Assembly (NCBI RefSeq): GCF_001423495.1 | Contig: NZ_LMOG01000020.1 | Span: 124,001 to 188,000 of the forward strand | From: Xanthomonas sp. Leaf131 | GTDB taxonomy: Bacteria > Pseudomonadota > Gammaproteobacteria > Xanthomonadales > Xanthomonadaceae | Length of the DNA stretch: 64,000 nt | Direction of reading: 5' to 3' | Part shown: piece after piece, positions 43,924-54,530 of the stretch | How the letters are laid out: each line of letters starts with the position of its first letter | Numbering within the stretch: the first letter of the stretch is position 1 | Program-made: the position numbers and the translations under genes | The notes under the pieces: generated by a model | Told to the model about the DNA's origin: nothing | Seen by the model: only the letters and a program-made list of their open reading frames with translations | Databases searched by the model: none

Positions 43924-46527
43924 TTAGGGGGTCGTCAACACTGCCACCGGCGCACGTGCAAACAGCGTGGATAGCGCAAGGCGGCCTTGCTGCGGCTGCA
44001 ACGTGCTGCCATCGAGCACATTACGGTATGTGCCTTGCGGCAATGCCAACGCCGCCTGACCCCAGCGTGCCGGCGGCAGCAGCAGCGGCAGATCGCCCTC
44101 GGTCTGGTCACCGGCGCCTAGCCGCGTGACGGCCACCACCAGCGATTGGCCGCGATGCTGGCGACGGAAGGCCAGCACCTGCGCATCGCCACTCACCGCC
44201 ACGTTGAGCGGCTGATAGTCGCCCTGCGCAAACAGCGCCGGATGTTCGGCACGCAGCTGCAACAGGATGGAGGTAAGGCGCGCCTTGACCGCGCCATCGC
44301 GCCAGCTGCGCAGCAGCGTGTTCCAGTCGCGCGCCTGCGCCAGCCATTGCTGGCGCTGTGCGTAATCGACCGGCCGGCGGTTGTCCGGATCCACCAGCGA
44401 TAGATCCCAACCTTCGGTGCCCTGATACAGATCGGGCACGCCCGGCACGGTCAGGCGCAATGTGGTTTGCACCAGCGAATTACGCGCGCCGGCCGCAGCG
44501 ATGTGGTTGCTGGCACGCAACAGCGCGCGCCGCAGCGGCAGCCCGGCGCGGCTGCACAGCACTTGCTCCACAGTGGCTTGCACGGCCTGTTCGTAAGCGG
44601 GCGAGCCGTCGGTCCAGCTGGTGTGCAACTTGGCTTCGCGCACTGCCTTGAGCAGCCATTGCGCGATGCGCTCGGCATAGTCGGCGAGCGGTTCGGTGTG
44701 GTCGGCGCCCAGGCCGATCGGCCAGGCGGCTACCAGGGTCTGCCACAACATCTGCTGGTCGCCGCCGGCCAATGCCGGCGATTCTAATGTCTCGGTCAAG
44801 GCATCGAACCGAGTGCTCTGCTCGATCCACCAACGCGGCTGCTCGGACAGCACCGCCAGCCGCATCCGCAGGTCTTCGCCGCGCTTGTGATCGTGGGTGG
44901 CGGTGGCCAGCAGCGCACGTGGGAAGTGCTTGGCGCGCTGCTGATTCTGCGCGTGGAAGGCGGCCGCTTCGTTGGCGAAGTGGGTCGGATGGCTGCCGAC
45001 TTCGTTGCGCGACAGCAGCACGCCATGCCGGTAGAACGCGGTGTCTTCCACCGATTTGGCATTCAACGGCGCCGACAACTGCTCCACGCGACGGCGCAGG
45101 ATGCGCCGCAAGGCGATCTGCGCGCGGTCGGCGCCAGCATCGTCGAGCAACCAGCGCTCGATCGCATCGACGGCCGCAACGATCGACTCCGGCATGCCCT
45201 CGCGGGCACGCGCGGCGGTGGCGCGCAGACGCTCGGCCTCGCTGCCGGTCACGCCTTTGACACCGGCGTAGGTGCGATACACCGGAAACCAGCGCAGCAA
45301 CACGCACAGGCCGCGCGCCAGCATCTGCGGGCTGAACTCGCGCGTGGGCGGGTCCAGCCGTGCCAATGCCGACAACGCACCGACGGCGCGATTGAATTCG
45401 GTCTGCAACGGGCCACGCAGGATCTCGTCGCGTGCGGCGCGTTCTTCCTGGGCGAAATCGCCACTGCGCCCGCTCACCTTCTGCCAGGCACGAGCCAGCG
45501 GCTTGAAGCCGGCCGCGTCGTGCAACACGCCGCCGACCTGGTCCATGAAGTCGTAACCGGTGGTGCCATCGCAGGGCCAGTCGGCCGGCAAGGCTTCGCC
45601 GGGCGCGAGGATCTTTTCCAGATACAGGGCCAGCGTGCCGGGCTTGAGCCCGCGCTGACGACCGGCCGCATCCAGCCGGCTGCGCAGCTTGCGCACATAA
45701 CCGGTGGGGTCGGTGAGCCCATCGACGTGGTCGATGCGCACCCCATCCAGATGCCCTTCGGCCACCAGCCGCAGCGGCAACGCGTGTACCGCGTCGAACA
45801 CCGCCGGCAGTTCCACCCGCAATGCGACCAACGAGGTGATATCGAAGAAGCGGCGGTAGTTGAGCATGTCGTTGCCCACACGCCACCAATTCAGGCGATA
45901 CGGCTGGCGTTCGATCAGCTTGTGCAGGCGGCCATCGCCGCGCTTGGCGCCGTCGTTGTAGTCGCGCAGCCATTGCGCACGTGCGGCCTTTTCGGGCACG
46001 TCCAGCGTCTGCGGACGGATCGGGTAACGCTGGTCGTAATGCGCCAACGCCGCACTGCCGTCGTCTTCGACCACCAGCGTGATCAGCCCTTCGGCCAATG
46101 CGGTGGCATACGGGCGGTCCAGCACCGCCAGCCACAACTTGCCGTCGCGCCCGGGCGCGCGCCAGTCGATGTCGAACCAGTCGGCGTGCTTGGCGCTGCG
46201 GCCATTGCGCAGCACATCCCACCACCATGCGTTGTCCGCATGCGTGGCCATGTGGTTGGGCACGATATCGGCGATCAGGCCCATGCCGTGTTCGCGCGCG
46301 GCCTGCGACAAGGCGATCAACGCGTCTTCGCCACCGAGTTCGGGATTGACCACGGTCGGGTCGATATTGTCGTAGCCGTGCGTGGAGCCGGGTACCGCAG
46401 TGCCGATCGGCGACAGGTACAGGTGGCTGATGCCAAGGCCGGCGTAATACGGCACCTGCGCAAGCGCATCGTGCAGGGTGAAGCCGACATGCAGCTGCAG
46501 ACGGGCGGTGGCGCGAAGATCGATCAT
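43924..46527 (-). CDS. treY: Malto-oligosyltrehalose synthase
   Basis: 867-residue GH13 enzyme that isomerises the reducing-end alpha-1,4 link of maltodextrin to alpha,alpha-1,1, the first TreY/TreZ step. Start MIDLRATARLQLHVGFTL; motifs YLSPI, ADIVPNHMA, catalytic Asp in DGVRIDHVDGL, YLEKILAPGE and TLPGV-type tail VPGVPDLYQGTEGWDLSLVDPDNRR. ATG 46527 overlaps malQ by four bases (ATGA); an upstream extension inside malQ is rejected. Confidence 0.95.
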   Translation of the reverse strand: MIDLRATARLQLHVGFTLHDALAQVPYYAGLGISHLYLSPIGTAVPGSTHGYDNIDPTVVNPELGGEDALIALSQAAREHGMGLIADIVPNHMATHADNAWWWDVLRNGRSAKHADWFDIDWRAPGRDGKLWLAVLDRPYATALAEGLITLVVEDDGSAALAHYDQRYPIRPQTLDVPEKAARAQWLRDYNDGAKRGDGRLHKLIERQPYRLNWWRVGNDMLNYRRFFDITSLVALRVELPAVFDAVHALPLRLVAEGHLDGVRIDHVDGLTDPTGYVRKLRSRLDAAGRQRGLKPGTLALYLEKILAPGEALPADWPCDGTTGYDFMDQVGGVLHDAAGFKPLARAWQKVSGRSGDFAQEERAARDEILRGPLQTEFNRAVGALSALARLDPPTREFSPQMLARGLCVLLRWFPVYRTYAGVKGVTGSEAERLRATAARAREGMPESIVAAVDAIERWLLDDAGADRAQIALRRILRRRVEQLSAPLNAKSVEDTAFYRHGVLLSRNEVGSHPTHFANEAAAFHAQNQQRAKHFPRALLATATHDHKRGEDLRMRLAVLSEQPRWWIEQSTRFDALTETLESPALAGGDQQMLWQTLVAAWPIGLGADHTEPLADYAERIAQWLLKAVREAKLHTSWTDGSPAYEQAVQATVEQVLCSRAGLPLRRALLRASNHIAAAGARNSLVQTTLRLTVPGVPDLYQGTEGWDLSLVDPDNRRPVDYAQRQQWLAQARDWNTLLRSWRDGAVKARLTSILLQLRAEHPALFAQGDYQPLNVAVSGDAQVLAFRRQHRGQSLVVAVTRLGAGDQTEGDLPLLLPPARWGQAALALPQGTYRNVLDGSTLQPQQGRLALSTLFARAPVAVLTTP

Positions 46528-48473
46528 GGATGCGGTTCCGAAACGGCCGCGACGCGACGCGCCTCGGCAACGCCCTGCAGCGCCGTACTCAGGCGCGCAT
46601 GCGGCAAGGGATCGGGCAGGCGTCGGCGCCAATTGGGATGGACCTCGACGGTACCCGGCAGATTGGGTTGTTCTTCCAGCGCCAATGCGTCTTCCACCGG
46701 CAACAAGGCCAGCGGCGAGACGCTGGTGGCGGTGAAGCGCAGCGCGCCCAGCAGCGGGTCGTCCGCAGCGGTCAAACCGGCGTGTTCGACCGCCGCATCC
46801 AGACGCGCCAGATCCTTGCTGCGCGCGCTCGCATCATCGGTGGCCTGCGCGGGCTTGATCAGTTCCAGCTTGCGTCGCCACTCGATATCGCGGCCTTCGC
46901 GCCAGCCGGTCAACGTGGGCAGATCGTGCGTGGTGGTCGTGGCCACCGCATCCGGCCGCCACAACGCCGGCGATACGAAAGCGCCGTCCTTGTCGCGGGT
47001 GAACATCAACACATCGATGCCCATCACCCCGCGCCGCGACAGTTCTTCGCGGATGCCGGGCGGTACCACGCCGAGGTCTTCGCCGATCACGATGGCGCGA
47101 TGCCGCCACGATTCCAGCGCGAGCAGATTGAGCAGATCGTGCAACGGATAGGCCAGATACGCGCCCTCATTGGAGCTGGCACCTTCCGGCACCACCCACA
47201 GCCGCAACAGCCCCAGGATATGGTCGATACGGATGCCGCCACGGTCGCGCAATACCGCGCGCAGCAGCGCGATATACGGCGCGTAACCGCTGCGTCGCAA
47301 CGCAGTGGGCGAGTACGCACCGATGCCCCAATGCTGACCATCGGCATTGAAGGCATCCGGCGGTGCACCCAACACCAAGCCACGCAACACGGTATCTGCG
47401 GCAGCCGCAGCTTCGGCGCCATTCGGGTCGAAGCCAACGGCCAGATCGGCGATCAAGCCGATCTTCATGCCACGCTCGTGCGCCTCGCGTTGCGCATCCG
47501 ACCAACTGCGCGCCGCCAGCCACTGCGTAAAAACATGCAGCTGCGGATCGTTGTCGCCGAAATCCTGCGCAGCAAAGCGTGCGAAGCCCTCTAGCGCATC
47601 GCCCCCTTCGTTGCGGAAGGCGATCAGATCGGGATGATCGGCGGCGACGCGTGTGTAGAGATGACGCAGCCATTGCCACTTGGCCTGCGCGGACGCCGGC
47701 CAGTCGATCAATGCACTGTTGTGCAAGGTGTCGAAGCGTTCGCGCAGGCCGGGCACCTCACTGATCGCATCCAGTGCGAGCTCGCCGAGCACACGCACAG
47801 GTGCCGCATGCAACGGATCCAGAAAACGCCGGTCGCTGGGCGAATACGGGCTGTAACCGCTGGTGACCGGGCGCGAGGCATGTACCGGACTCAGGGCCAA
47901 CGCATCGGCGCCGGCGAGCGCGGCATGCCGCAGCCATTCCACCGTGCCGGCTGCGTCACCGATGCCGGCGTCGTCGATGCTGCGTGCCGAATACACCTGC
48001 AGCGCCATGCCCCAGGCACGCGGTGCCGGCAGGCCACAGGCATCGGCCACGCTGAAGCAGCGTTGCGGCGCCACTGCGACCTGCTGGGTCAGCGTGCCAA
48101 TCTGCAGCGTCCAGTAGCCGAAACGGTGCGGTGCGCGCACCTGTCCTTGCGCATCCGCACGCGCTTGCTCGCTGGCGCCGCTGTCGTCCACCCAACGGCC
48201 GCTGGCATTAGGGGCAACCGACACGGGCAATAGCGCCGCCACCTGTACGGTCAACAGCGGTGCCGGCTCGATTGCCTGCGCCTTGCAACGACGCAGGCTG
48301 TCTTCGCGTTGCGCAGCGGTGGCGGAAGGCAACTCCAGCGCAGTGAGCACCGCATGCAGCGAGTGATCGGACACCTGACGCGGCTGGTCGCTGGCATCTA
48401 CCCAATCCACCATCACCCCGGCCGCACCGGCCAGCGTGTGCAGATCGGTCCGGCTCAGATCGCGCGTACTCAT
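46524..48473 (-). CDS. malQ: 4-alpha-glucanotransferase (amylomaltase)
   Basis: 649-residue GH77 enzyme that moves glucan chains between acceptors. Catalytic motifs: GIRIDHILGLLRLW (nucleophile Asp), IGEDLGVVP (acid Glu) and TTHDLPTLTGW. The N-terminal ~130 residues are the variable lead region of longer bacterial members. Both ends overlap neighbours by four bases (treZ before, treY after). Confidence 0.95.
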   Translation of the reverse strand: MSTRDLSRTDLHTLAGAAGVMVDWVDASDQPRQVSDHSLHAVLTALELPSATAAQREDSLRRCKAQAIEPAPLLTVQVAALLPVSVAPNASGRWVDDSGASEQARADAQGQVRAPHRFGYWTLQIGTLTQQVAVAPQRCFSVADACGLPAPRAWGMALQVYSARSIDDAGIGDAAGTVEWLRHAALAGADALALSPVHASRPVTSGYSPYSPSDRRFLDPLHAAPVRVLGELALDAISEVPGLRERFDTLHNSALIDWPASAQAKWQWLRHLYTRVAADHPDLIAFRNEGGDALEGFARFAAQDFGDNDPQLHVFTQWLAARSWSDAQREAHERGMKIGLIADLAVGFDPNGAEAAAAADTVLRGLVLGAPPDAFNADGQHWGIGAYSPTALRRSGYAPYIALLRAVLRDRGGIRIDHILGLLRLWVVPEGASSNEGAYLAYPLHDLLNLLALESWRHRAIVIGEDLGVVPPGIREELSRRGVMGIDVLMFTRDKDGAFVSPALWRPDAVATTTTHDLPTLTGWREGRDIEWRRKLELIKPAQATDDASARSKDLARLDAAVEHAGLTAADDPLLGALRFTATSVSPLALLPVEDALALEEQPNLPGTVEVHPNWRRRLPDPLPHARLSTALQGVAEARRVAAVSEPHP

Positions 48474-50227
48474 GCGCGCGCCTCGTGCCAGGCGATGAAG
48501 CCATCGACCGGCAATTCCTGCGCGTCAGCAGCGACGTTTTCGGCATGCGCCACACGCCCGCGCAATGCCGGCATCGGCACCGCCGCGCTGCCGACGTTGA
48601 AGGCGATATGCCACAGCCCGCCGGGCAACTCCCAACTGGCGGTCACTGCACCCTCGGCCAGCACGCTGGCGCCAACAGCGCGCGCCTGCGCAAGCCCGGG
48701 CACCAGCCACTGGCGACGCACGCCTAACAGCGCGGTGAACCAAGCTGTCCATTGCGCGCCTTCGCCGTGGGCTGCATCTTCGATCGGCGCACGCGAAGCG
48801 GCGAAGGTGGCGTGGCTATTCGGGTCGGGAATGGTGGCGCGCTGCGCTTCGTCGGCGAATGCGGCGAAGTGGGCAAACTCGCGGCGACGGCCTTCGCGCA
48901 CCGCATCGTCCAACGGCGGGCCGAAGTCGGTGAAGAACAGAAACGGCTGCGTGGCGCCCCACGGTTCGCCCATGAAGAACAGCGGAATCATCGGCGTCAG
49001 CGCGGTCAATGCCAGCGCAGCGCGCAGGCGTTGTTGCGAGACCAGCACGGTCAACCGCTCGCCACGCGCACGGTTACCGATCTGGTCGTGGTTCTGCGCA
49101 AAGATCACGAACTTGTGCGGCGGCAACGCCCCGCTCGGCTCGCCGCGCACATGTCCACGCGGATCCGGCTGGCCTTGATAGGCGAAGCCTTCGCCAAGCA
49201 CGCGCGCCAGATGCTGGGTGGGTTGATCGGCGAACGCCGCGTAATAGCCTTCTTCCTCGCCGGTCAGCAATACGTGCAACGCATTGTGGAAGTCGTCGTC
49301 CCACTGCGCGGTGTAACCGCGTTGCAACTGCGAAGCCTGGTTGAATTCGTTTTCCAGCACCAGATGCACATGCCGGCCGGCCGACAGACTGGCCTGCACG
49401 GTCTCGCGCAAGGTGTCCAGGAAAGCGTTCGGGGTGATCGCATGCACCGCATCCAGGCGCAGACCGTCGAAGCCGTATTCGTGCAACCACATCAGCGCGT
49501 TGTCGAGAAAGTAACGCTGCACCTGCGGCTTGCGGAAATCGATCGCCGCGCCCCACGGGGTGGGCTTGTCTTCGTTGAAGAACGGGGCGGCGTAGCTGTG
49601 CAGATAATTGCCGTCCGGGCCGAAGTGGTTGTAGACCACATCCAGCAACACCATCAGGCCATGCCCGTGTGCGGCGTCGATCAACGCCTTCAATTCTTCG
49701 GGCGTGCCATAAGCTTCCACCGGTGCGTACGGCAGCACGCCGTCGTAGCCCCAGTTGTGTGCGCCCGGAAACGCGCTCAAAGGCATCAGCTCGATCGCGG
49801 TGATGCCCATCGCCGCCAGCTGCGGCAGTTGCGCCTGCACACCGGCATAGCCGCCGCAGCTGCCCACGTGCAGTTCGTAGATCACCGCCTCGTCCCATGG
49901 CCGTCCCTGCCACTGGGTGTTCTGCCAGGCGTAGCCATCGCTGCGCTGCACGGCGCTGGGACCATGCACGCCCTCGGGCTGCCAACGCGAGGCCGGATCC
50001 GGCACCGGTTCGCCACCATCGATGCTGTAGCGATAGCGCGCATCTGCCGCGCAGTCGATCAGCGCAGTGAAAAAACCATCCTGCCCGGCGTGCAGCGCGC
50101 GACGCACGCCGTTGTCGAAGACCACATCCACGCCCTTGGCATCCGGTGCCCAGAGCGCGAAGCGCACCTGTCCCTCACCCGCTGGCCATGCGCCCCATGC
50201 CGGCGTGGTGTCGTTGCGCTCGTTCAT
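48470..50227 (-). CDS. treZ: Malto-oligosyltrehalose trehalohydrolase
   Basis: 585-residue GH13 enzyme that releases trehalose from the product of TreY. N-terminal CBM48-like domain (VRFALWAPDAKGVDVVF), then AVIYELHVGSC, DVVYNHFGPDGNYL, catalytic Asp in GLRLDAVHAI, the acid region LVLENEFNQAS and NHDQIGNRA. ATG 50227 has GGAGAAATAACA before it; the long in-frame stretch upstream lies inside glgB and is rejected. Two bases separate it from the glgB stop. Confidence 0.95.
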   Translation of the reverse strand: MNERNDTTPAWGAWPAGEGQVRFALWAPDAKGVDVVFDNGVRRALHAGQDGFFTALIDCAADARYRYSIDGGEPVPDPASRWQPEGVHGPSAVQRSDGYAWQNTQWQGRPWDEAVIYELHVGSCGGYAGVQAQLPQLAAMGITAIELMPLSAFPGAHNWGYDGVLPYAPVEAYGTPEELKALIDAAHGHGLMVLLDVVYNHFGPDGNYLHSYAAPFFNEDKPTPWGAAIDFRKPQVQRYFLDNALMWLHEYGFDGLRLDAVHAITPNAFLDTLRETVQASLSAGRHVHLVLENEFNQASQLQRGYTAQWDDDFHNALHVLLTGEEEGYYAAFADQPTQHLARVLGEGFAYQGQPDPRGHVRGEPSGALPPHKFVIFAQNHDQIGNRARGERLTVLVSQQRLRAALALTALTPMIPLFFMGEPWGATQPFLFFTDFGPPLDDAVREGRRREFAHFAAFADEAQRATIPDPNSHATFAASRAPIEDAAHGEGAQWTAWFTALLGVRRQWLVPGLAQARAVGASVLAEGAVTASWELPGGLWHIAFNVGSAAVPMPALRGRVAHAENVAADAQELPVDGFIAWHEARA

Positions 50228-50229
50228 TG

Positions 50230-52461
50230 TTATTTCTCCGCTTGCAGATAGATCGTGGCCAGCGGCGGTAGGGTCAGGCGCAGGCGTTGTGCATGCCCGT
50301 GCATGCCCATCGGCTCGGTCGCAAGGCGACCGCTGTTGCCGAGATTGCTGCCGCCGTAATGGGCACTGTCGGTGTTGAGGATTTCGCGCCAGCTGCCGGC
50401 ACGCGGCACGCCGACGCGATAGTCGTGATGCGGTTGCGGGGTGAGGTTGCTCACCGCCAACAGTGGAGCGCCGCCCTCGGGATCGTGGCGGATAAACGCC
50501 AGCACGCTGTTGCGTGCATCGTCGGCCACGCTCCAGTCGAAACCGTCGGCGCGATGCGTACCGCGGTACAACGCCGGCACGCGACGCAAGGTGGCGTTGA
50601 GATCGCCCACCAATTGCTGCACGCCGCGATGCGGCGCGCCATCGAGCAGATGCCAGTCCAGCGACTGGTCGTGATTCCAGTCGTGCCATTGGCCGAACTC
50701 GGCGCCCATGAACAGCAATTTGTCGCCCGGATGCGCCCACATCAGCGCCAGATAGGCGCGCAGGTTGGCGAACCGCCGCCAGTCGTCGCCCGGCATCTGC
50801 CCGAGCAGACCACCGGTGCCGTGCACCACTTCGTCATGCGAGAGTGGCAGCACGAAGCGTTCGGAGAACGCGTACACCAGACCGAAAGTGAGCTGGCTGT
50901 GGTGCTGCGCGCGCTCGGCCGGATCGCGCTGCATGTAACTCAGCGTGTCGTGCATCCAGCCCATGTTCCATTTGTGGGTAAAGCCCAGGCCGCCATCGCT
51001 GATCGGCGCGGTCACGCCCGGCCACGCGGTGGACTCTTCGGCGATGGTGAGCACACCGGGAAAGCGCGTGGCAATTTCGCTGTTGAGCTGGCGCAGGAAG
51101 GCGACCGCTTCCAGATTCTCGCGGCCACCGTGCGCATTGGGCACCCACTCGCCTTCGGCGCGGCCATAGTCGCGGTACAGCATCGAGGCCACTGCATCCA
51201 CGCGCAGACCGTCGAGGTGATAGTGGTCGATCCACTCCAGCGCGCTGCCCAACAGATACGCGGTCACTTCGGGCCGGCCGTAGGTGTAGATCAGCGTGTT
51301 CCAGTCGCGGTGCACGCCTTCGCGCGGATCGGCATGCTCGTACAGGGCGGCGCCATCGAACTGCGCCAGGCCATGTGCGTCATCGGGGAAGTGCGCGCTC
51401 ACCCAATCCAGGATCACGCCGATGCCGGCGCGATGACAGGCATCGACGAACTGGGCAAACCCGTCCGGGCTGCCGTGGCGCGCGGTCGGCGCGTACAGGC
51501 CCAGCGGTTGATAGCCCCACGAGCCACCGAACGGATGCTCGGTGATCGGCAGCAGCTCGATATGGGTGAAGCCAAGCTGCTGCACATACGGAATCAGTTG
51601 CGCGGCCAGGCTCGGCCAGTCCAGCGGTTGGTCATGCCCATCGCGACGCCAGGAGGCGGCATGCACTTCGTAGATCGACAATGGCGCCGGCGCCGCGCGC
51701 GCATCGCGCGCTGCGATCCAGGCGGCATCGGTCCACGCGAACGCCGCTGCACCCGGCACCACCGACGCCGTGGCCGGTGGCAGTTCGCTTTGGCGCGCCA
51801 CCGGGTCGGCCTTGAGCAGCACGCGGCCATCGGCTGCGGTGATCGCGTACTTGTAGCGCGCACCGGCTTCCACACGCGGCAGGAACAGTTCCCAGAAGCC
51901 ACCAAGGTGCGGGCGCATCGGATGCCGGCGCACGTCCCACCCGTTGAAATCGCCGACCACCGCCACGCGCTGCGCATGCGGTGCCCACACGGCAAAACGC
52001 ACGCCCGGCACATCGTTGCAGTGCAGATGCTGCGCGCCCAAGGCGCTGCGCAGCACCTGGCCATCGCCAGCGGCAATCTGCAGCAGCACGGACTCATCCA
52101 GCGTGGCGGCGAACGCGTATGGGTCTTCGATCTCCTGCACCACGTCCGGCCACACGATACGCAGCCGGTACGGGCCTTCAACCGCCAATATGCCTTCGAA
52201 TACACCTTCGATCGCGCTGGGCTGCATGCGCGCCAGCAACTTGCCGCGTGCATCGATCAACCCCATCGCCTCGGCACCCGGTGCCAGCACGCGCACCAGG
52301 CGGCGGCCGTCGGCTTGCGTCTGCGGGCCCAATACCGCGAAGGCATCGGCGGGCAATCCATCGGCCACTGCCTGCACGCTCTGCACTACCTGGGACGCCT
52401 CTTCCATGCTCACCGCCGCTGCTTCCGTCTCCTGCCCCTGCACGCCCAGCCGTTCGCTCAT
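50230..52461 (-). CDS. glgB: 1,4-alpha-glucan branching enzyme
   Basis: 743 residues. N-terminal extra CBM48-type domain (about 40-130) and a second CBM48 ([23 protein letters not shown]), then the GH13 core: catalytic Asp in [17 protein letters not shown], Glu in [11 protein letters not shown] and [10 protein letters not shown]. Adds alpha-1,6 branches to glycogen. Start ATG 52461 overlaps the glgA stop by four bases. A 26-codon extension upstream is inside glgA. Confidence 0.96.
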   Translation of the reverse strand: MSERLGVQGQETEAAAVSMEEASQVVQSVQAVADGLPADAFAVLGPQTQADGRRLVRVLAPGAEAMGLIDARGKLLARMQPSAIEGVFEGILAVEGPYRLRIVWPDVVQEIEDPYAFAATLDESVLLQIAAGDGQVLRSALGAQHLHCNDVPGVRFAVWAPHAQRVAVVGDFNGWDVRRHPMRPHLGGFWELFLPRVEAGARYKYAITAADGRVLLKADPVARQSELPPATASVVPGAAAFAWTDAAWIAARDARAAPAPLSIYEVHAASWRRDGHDQPLDWPSLAAQLIPYVQQLGFTHIELLPITEHPFGGSWGYQPLGLYAPTARHGSPDGFAQFVDACHRAGIGVILDWVSAHFPDDAHGLAQFDGAALYEHADPREGVHRDWNTLIYTYGRPEVTAYLLGSALEWIDHYHLDGLRVDAVASMLYRDYGRAEGEWVPNAHGGRENLEAVAFLRQLNSEIATRFPGVLTIAEESTAWPGVTAPISDGGLGFTHKWNMGWMHDTLSYMQRDPAERAQHHSQLTFGLVYAFSERFVLPLSHDEVVHGTGGLLGQMPGDDWRRFANLRAYLALMWAHPGDKLLFMGAEFGQWHDWNHDQSLDWHLLDGAPHRGVQQLVGDLNATLRRVPALYRGTHRADGFDWSVADDARNSVLAFIRHDPEGGAPLLAVSNLTPQPHHDYRVGVPRAGSWREILNTDSAHYGGSNLGNSGRLATEPMGMHGHAQRLRLTLPPLATIYLQAEK

Positions 52462-53987
52462 GACACCGTCGCAAGCGCGGGCGCAGTGGCGGCGGTGCGT
52501 TCGTAGAGCGAGAGGTACTTCTTGCCGGCCACATCCCAACCGCTGGGGCGCAGCATCGCGGCGCGGCGCATCGCCGACAGCAGGCTGGGCAGGCGGAAGG
52601 TGCGGAAGGCGCGCTCCAGGCAGCGGCGCAAGGCCTCCACACTGGCCTGCTGAAACAGGAAGCCGGTGACACCGTCATCCACCGTGTCGATCAGGCCGCC
52701 GGTGGCGTGCGCGATCGGCAGGCAGCCGAAGCGCTGCGCGTACATCTGGCTCAGCCCGCAGGGCTCGAAGCGCGAGGGCATCAGCAGGAAGTCGGCGCCA
52801 GCGAACATGCGCCGCGCCAGGCCTTCTTCGAACCCGATAAACGCACCGACCTGGCCGGGATAGCGCCGGGTGAGCTCGGCAACCTGTTGTTCGATCTCCG
52901 GCTCGCCGCCGCCAATCACCGCGATCTGACCACCAGCCGCCACGATCTGCGGGGCGACCTCGCAGATCAAATCCAGGCCCTTCTGGTGCACCAGCCGCGA
53001 CACCACCGCAAACAACGGGCCGGTGCTTTCGCGCAGCCCGAAGGCCTTGCGCACCTGCGCCGCGTTAGCCTGGCGGCCCTGCCAATGATTGACGCTGAAA
53101 TGCGCGTCCAGATGTGCGTCGGTACGCGGATCCCAGCTGGCGTCGATGCCGTTGACGATGCCGGTGAGCGCGCCCTTGGCCGCACGACCGGCCAGCAGGC
53201 GATCCAGCCCGCAGCCCTGCGCCGGGCCGGTGATCTGCTGGGCATAGCTGACGCTGACCGTGTTGACGTGGTCGGCATGCACGATGCCGCCGCGCAAGAA
53301 CGACATCTGCCCGTAGAACTCCAGCTCGGCCACACGCTCGGCGGGAATGCCCAGCGCGGCGGCCATCGAATACGGCACCAGGCCCTGATAGGCCAGGTTA
53401 TGGATGGTCAACAGGCACGGCGTGGTGCCGCCGGACCAACGCACATAGGCCGCCGCCAACGCGCACGGCCAGTCGTTCAGATGCAGCAGGCGCGGCTTCC
53501 AGCCCAATCCGGCATGGCCGGCGGCAATCTGCGCGGCGGCATGCGACAAGGTGGCGAAGCGGATCGCGTTGTCTTCGAACTCCGAGCCGCTGGTGCTCAC
53601 ATACGGCGAGCCGTCGCGTTCGAACAGTTCCTTGGACAACAGGATGTAGATCGGCAGGCCATCGGATTGCACGATGCGGCCGATGTCGCAGGCCGGCAGC
53701 GCGGCATGCGCCAGCACCCGGCCGACGATCTCCACCTTGCCGGCGCGCGCCAGCACCGCGCGGTAGCCGGGGATCAAGACCCGCACGTCGTAGCGATGGC
53801 GCAGCGCGCGTGGCAGCGCTGCGGCCACATCGCCCAGACCGCCGGCCTTGATGAAGTCCGCCATCTCCGACACCACGAACAACGCGCCGCGCGTGTCTGC
53901 CAACGACACCGGCAAACGCTCGTGGTGCCGGATGAAACGCCCGCGTGCATCGCGCGGTCGCCCGCTCTTCTTCAGAGTAGGGATCAT
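52458..53987 (-). CDS. glgA: Glycogen synthase (ADP-glucose)
   Basis: 509 residues of GT5. The nucleotide-sugar loop KAGGLGDV, the Lys-containing [12 protein letters not shown] segment and the C-terminal [16 protein letters not shown] are all present. Elongates glycogen from ADP-glucose; no glgC is in the window. The first ~45 residues are a basic N-terminal extension (Arg/Lys-rich) not needed for the fold. ATG 53987 was chosen; the frame is open 18 codons further. First gene of the operon glgA-glgB-treZ-malQ-treY-DUF2934-glgX. Confidence 0.94.
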   Translation of the reverse strand: MIPTLKKSGRPRDARGRFIRHHERLPVSLADTRGALFVVSEMADFIKAGGLGDVAAALPRALRHRYDVRVLIPGYRAVLARAGKVEIVGRVLAHAALPACDIGRIVQSDGLPIYILLSKELFERDGSPYVSTSGSEFEDNAIRFATLSHAAAQIAAGHAGLGWKPRLLHLNDWPCALAAAYVRWSGGTTPCLLTIHNLAYQGLVPYSMAAALGIPAERVAELEFYGQMSFLRGGIVHADHVNTVSVSYAQQITGPAQGCGLDRLLAGRAAKGALTGIVNGIDASWDPRTDAHLDAHFSVNHWQGRQANAAQVRKAFGLRESTGPLFAVVSRLVHQKGLDLICEVAPQIVAAGGQIAVIGGGEPEIEQQVAELTRRYPGQVGAFIGFEEGLARRMFAGADFLLMPSRFEPCGLSQMYAQRFGCLPIAHATGGLIDTVDDGVTGFLFQQASVEALRRCLERAFRTFRLPSLLSAMRRAAMLRPSGWDVAGKKYLSLYERTAATAPALATVS

Positions 53988-54530
53988 CGTGCTTCGCTCT
54001 AAGCGTGCGGTGGTAGCGTGCAGCGGCATCATGGCAACCATCTAAACGTCCGTCGTAAAGTGGGTGGAGACGGAAAAACAGCGAAGCGGAAACCATCGTC
54101 TGCCACTGTGGCCAGGCGACCTGCTACGAATGAGGAGCGGGAACGACGCGCGTACTCCACGTTGTCCTTGTGGATGAATCTACACCCCGACCAAATAAAA
54201 AATGCGTGAATACGTGCTGACTTTTCTGCGACAACCCACATTCCTTTGCGCACAGTTGCGCAGGCCGGCAGGCATAAGCCGCACATTGCAGTGGCGTGAC
54301 ATCCCTCTATCGGTGCATCAGCACTGAAATGCACCGAAAGCGGGACATCCCGGTGGCGCCCGCCGTCACGTGCATAACTTGTTCATTCGAACGCGCACGG
54401 CAGGTGTCGCGCCGCTGCCTGGCGTCCGCGCGCATGCTGGTCACACGCACTCTTGATCTGGCCCGCTTCAGCCACCCGCATGCGCGCCGATAACGAGCGG
54501 TAGTCCTACGACTTTTTGAGACACTGGCGC
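53988..54530. other. 543-base gap upstream of glg operon and cyclase gene
   Basis: Divergent promoter region. A/T-rich part CAAATAAAAAATGCG at 54190-54204 is the lowest-GC spot and could hold a promoter. A 9-bp perfect hairpin lies at 54310-54337. No gene is credible; short minus-strand frames have no support. Confidence 0.5.
54298..54351. repeat. Hairpin flanked by direct GACATCCC repeats
   Basis: TCGGTGCAT (54310-54318) pairs with ATGCACCGA (54329-54337), loop 10. GACATCCC occurs on either side (54298-54305 and 54344-54351). No T-run. Confidence 0.6.
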
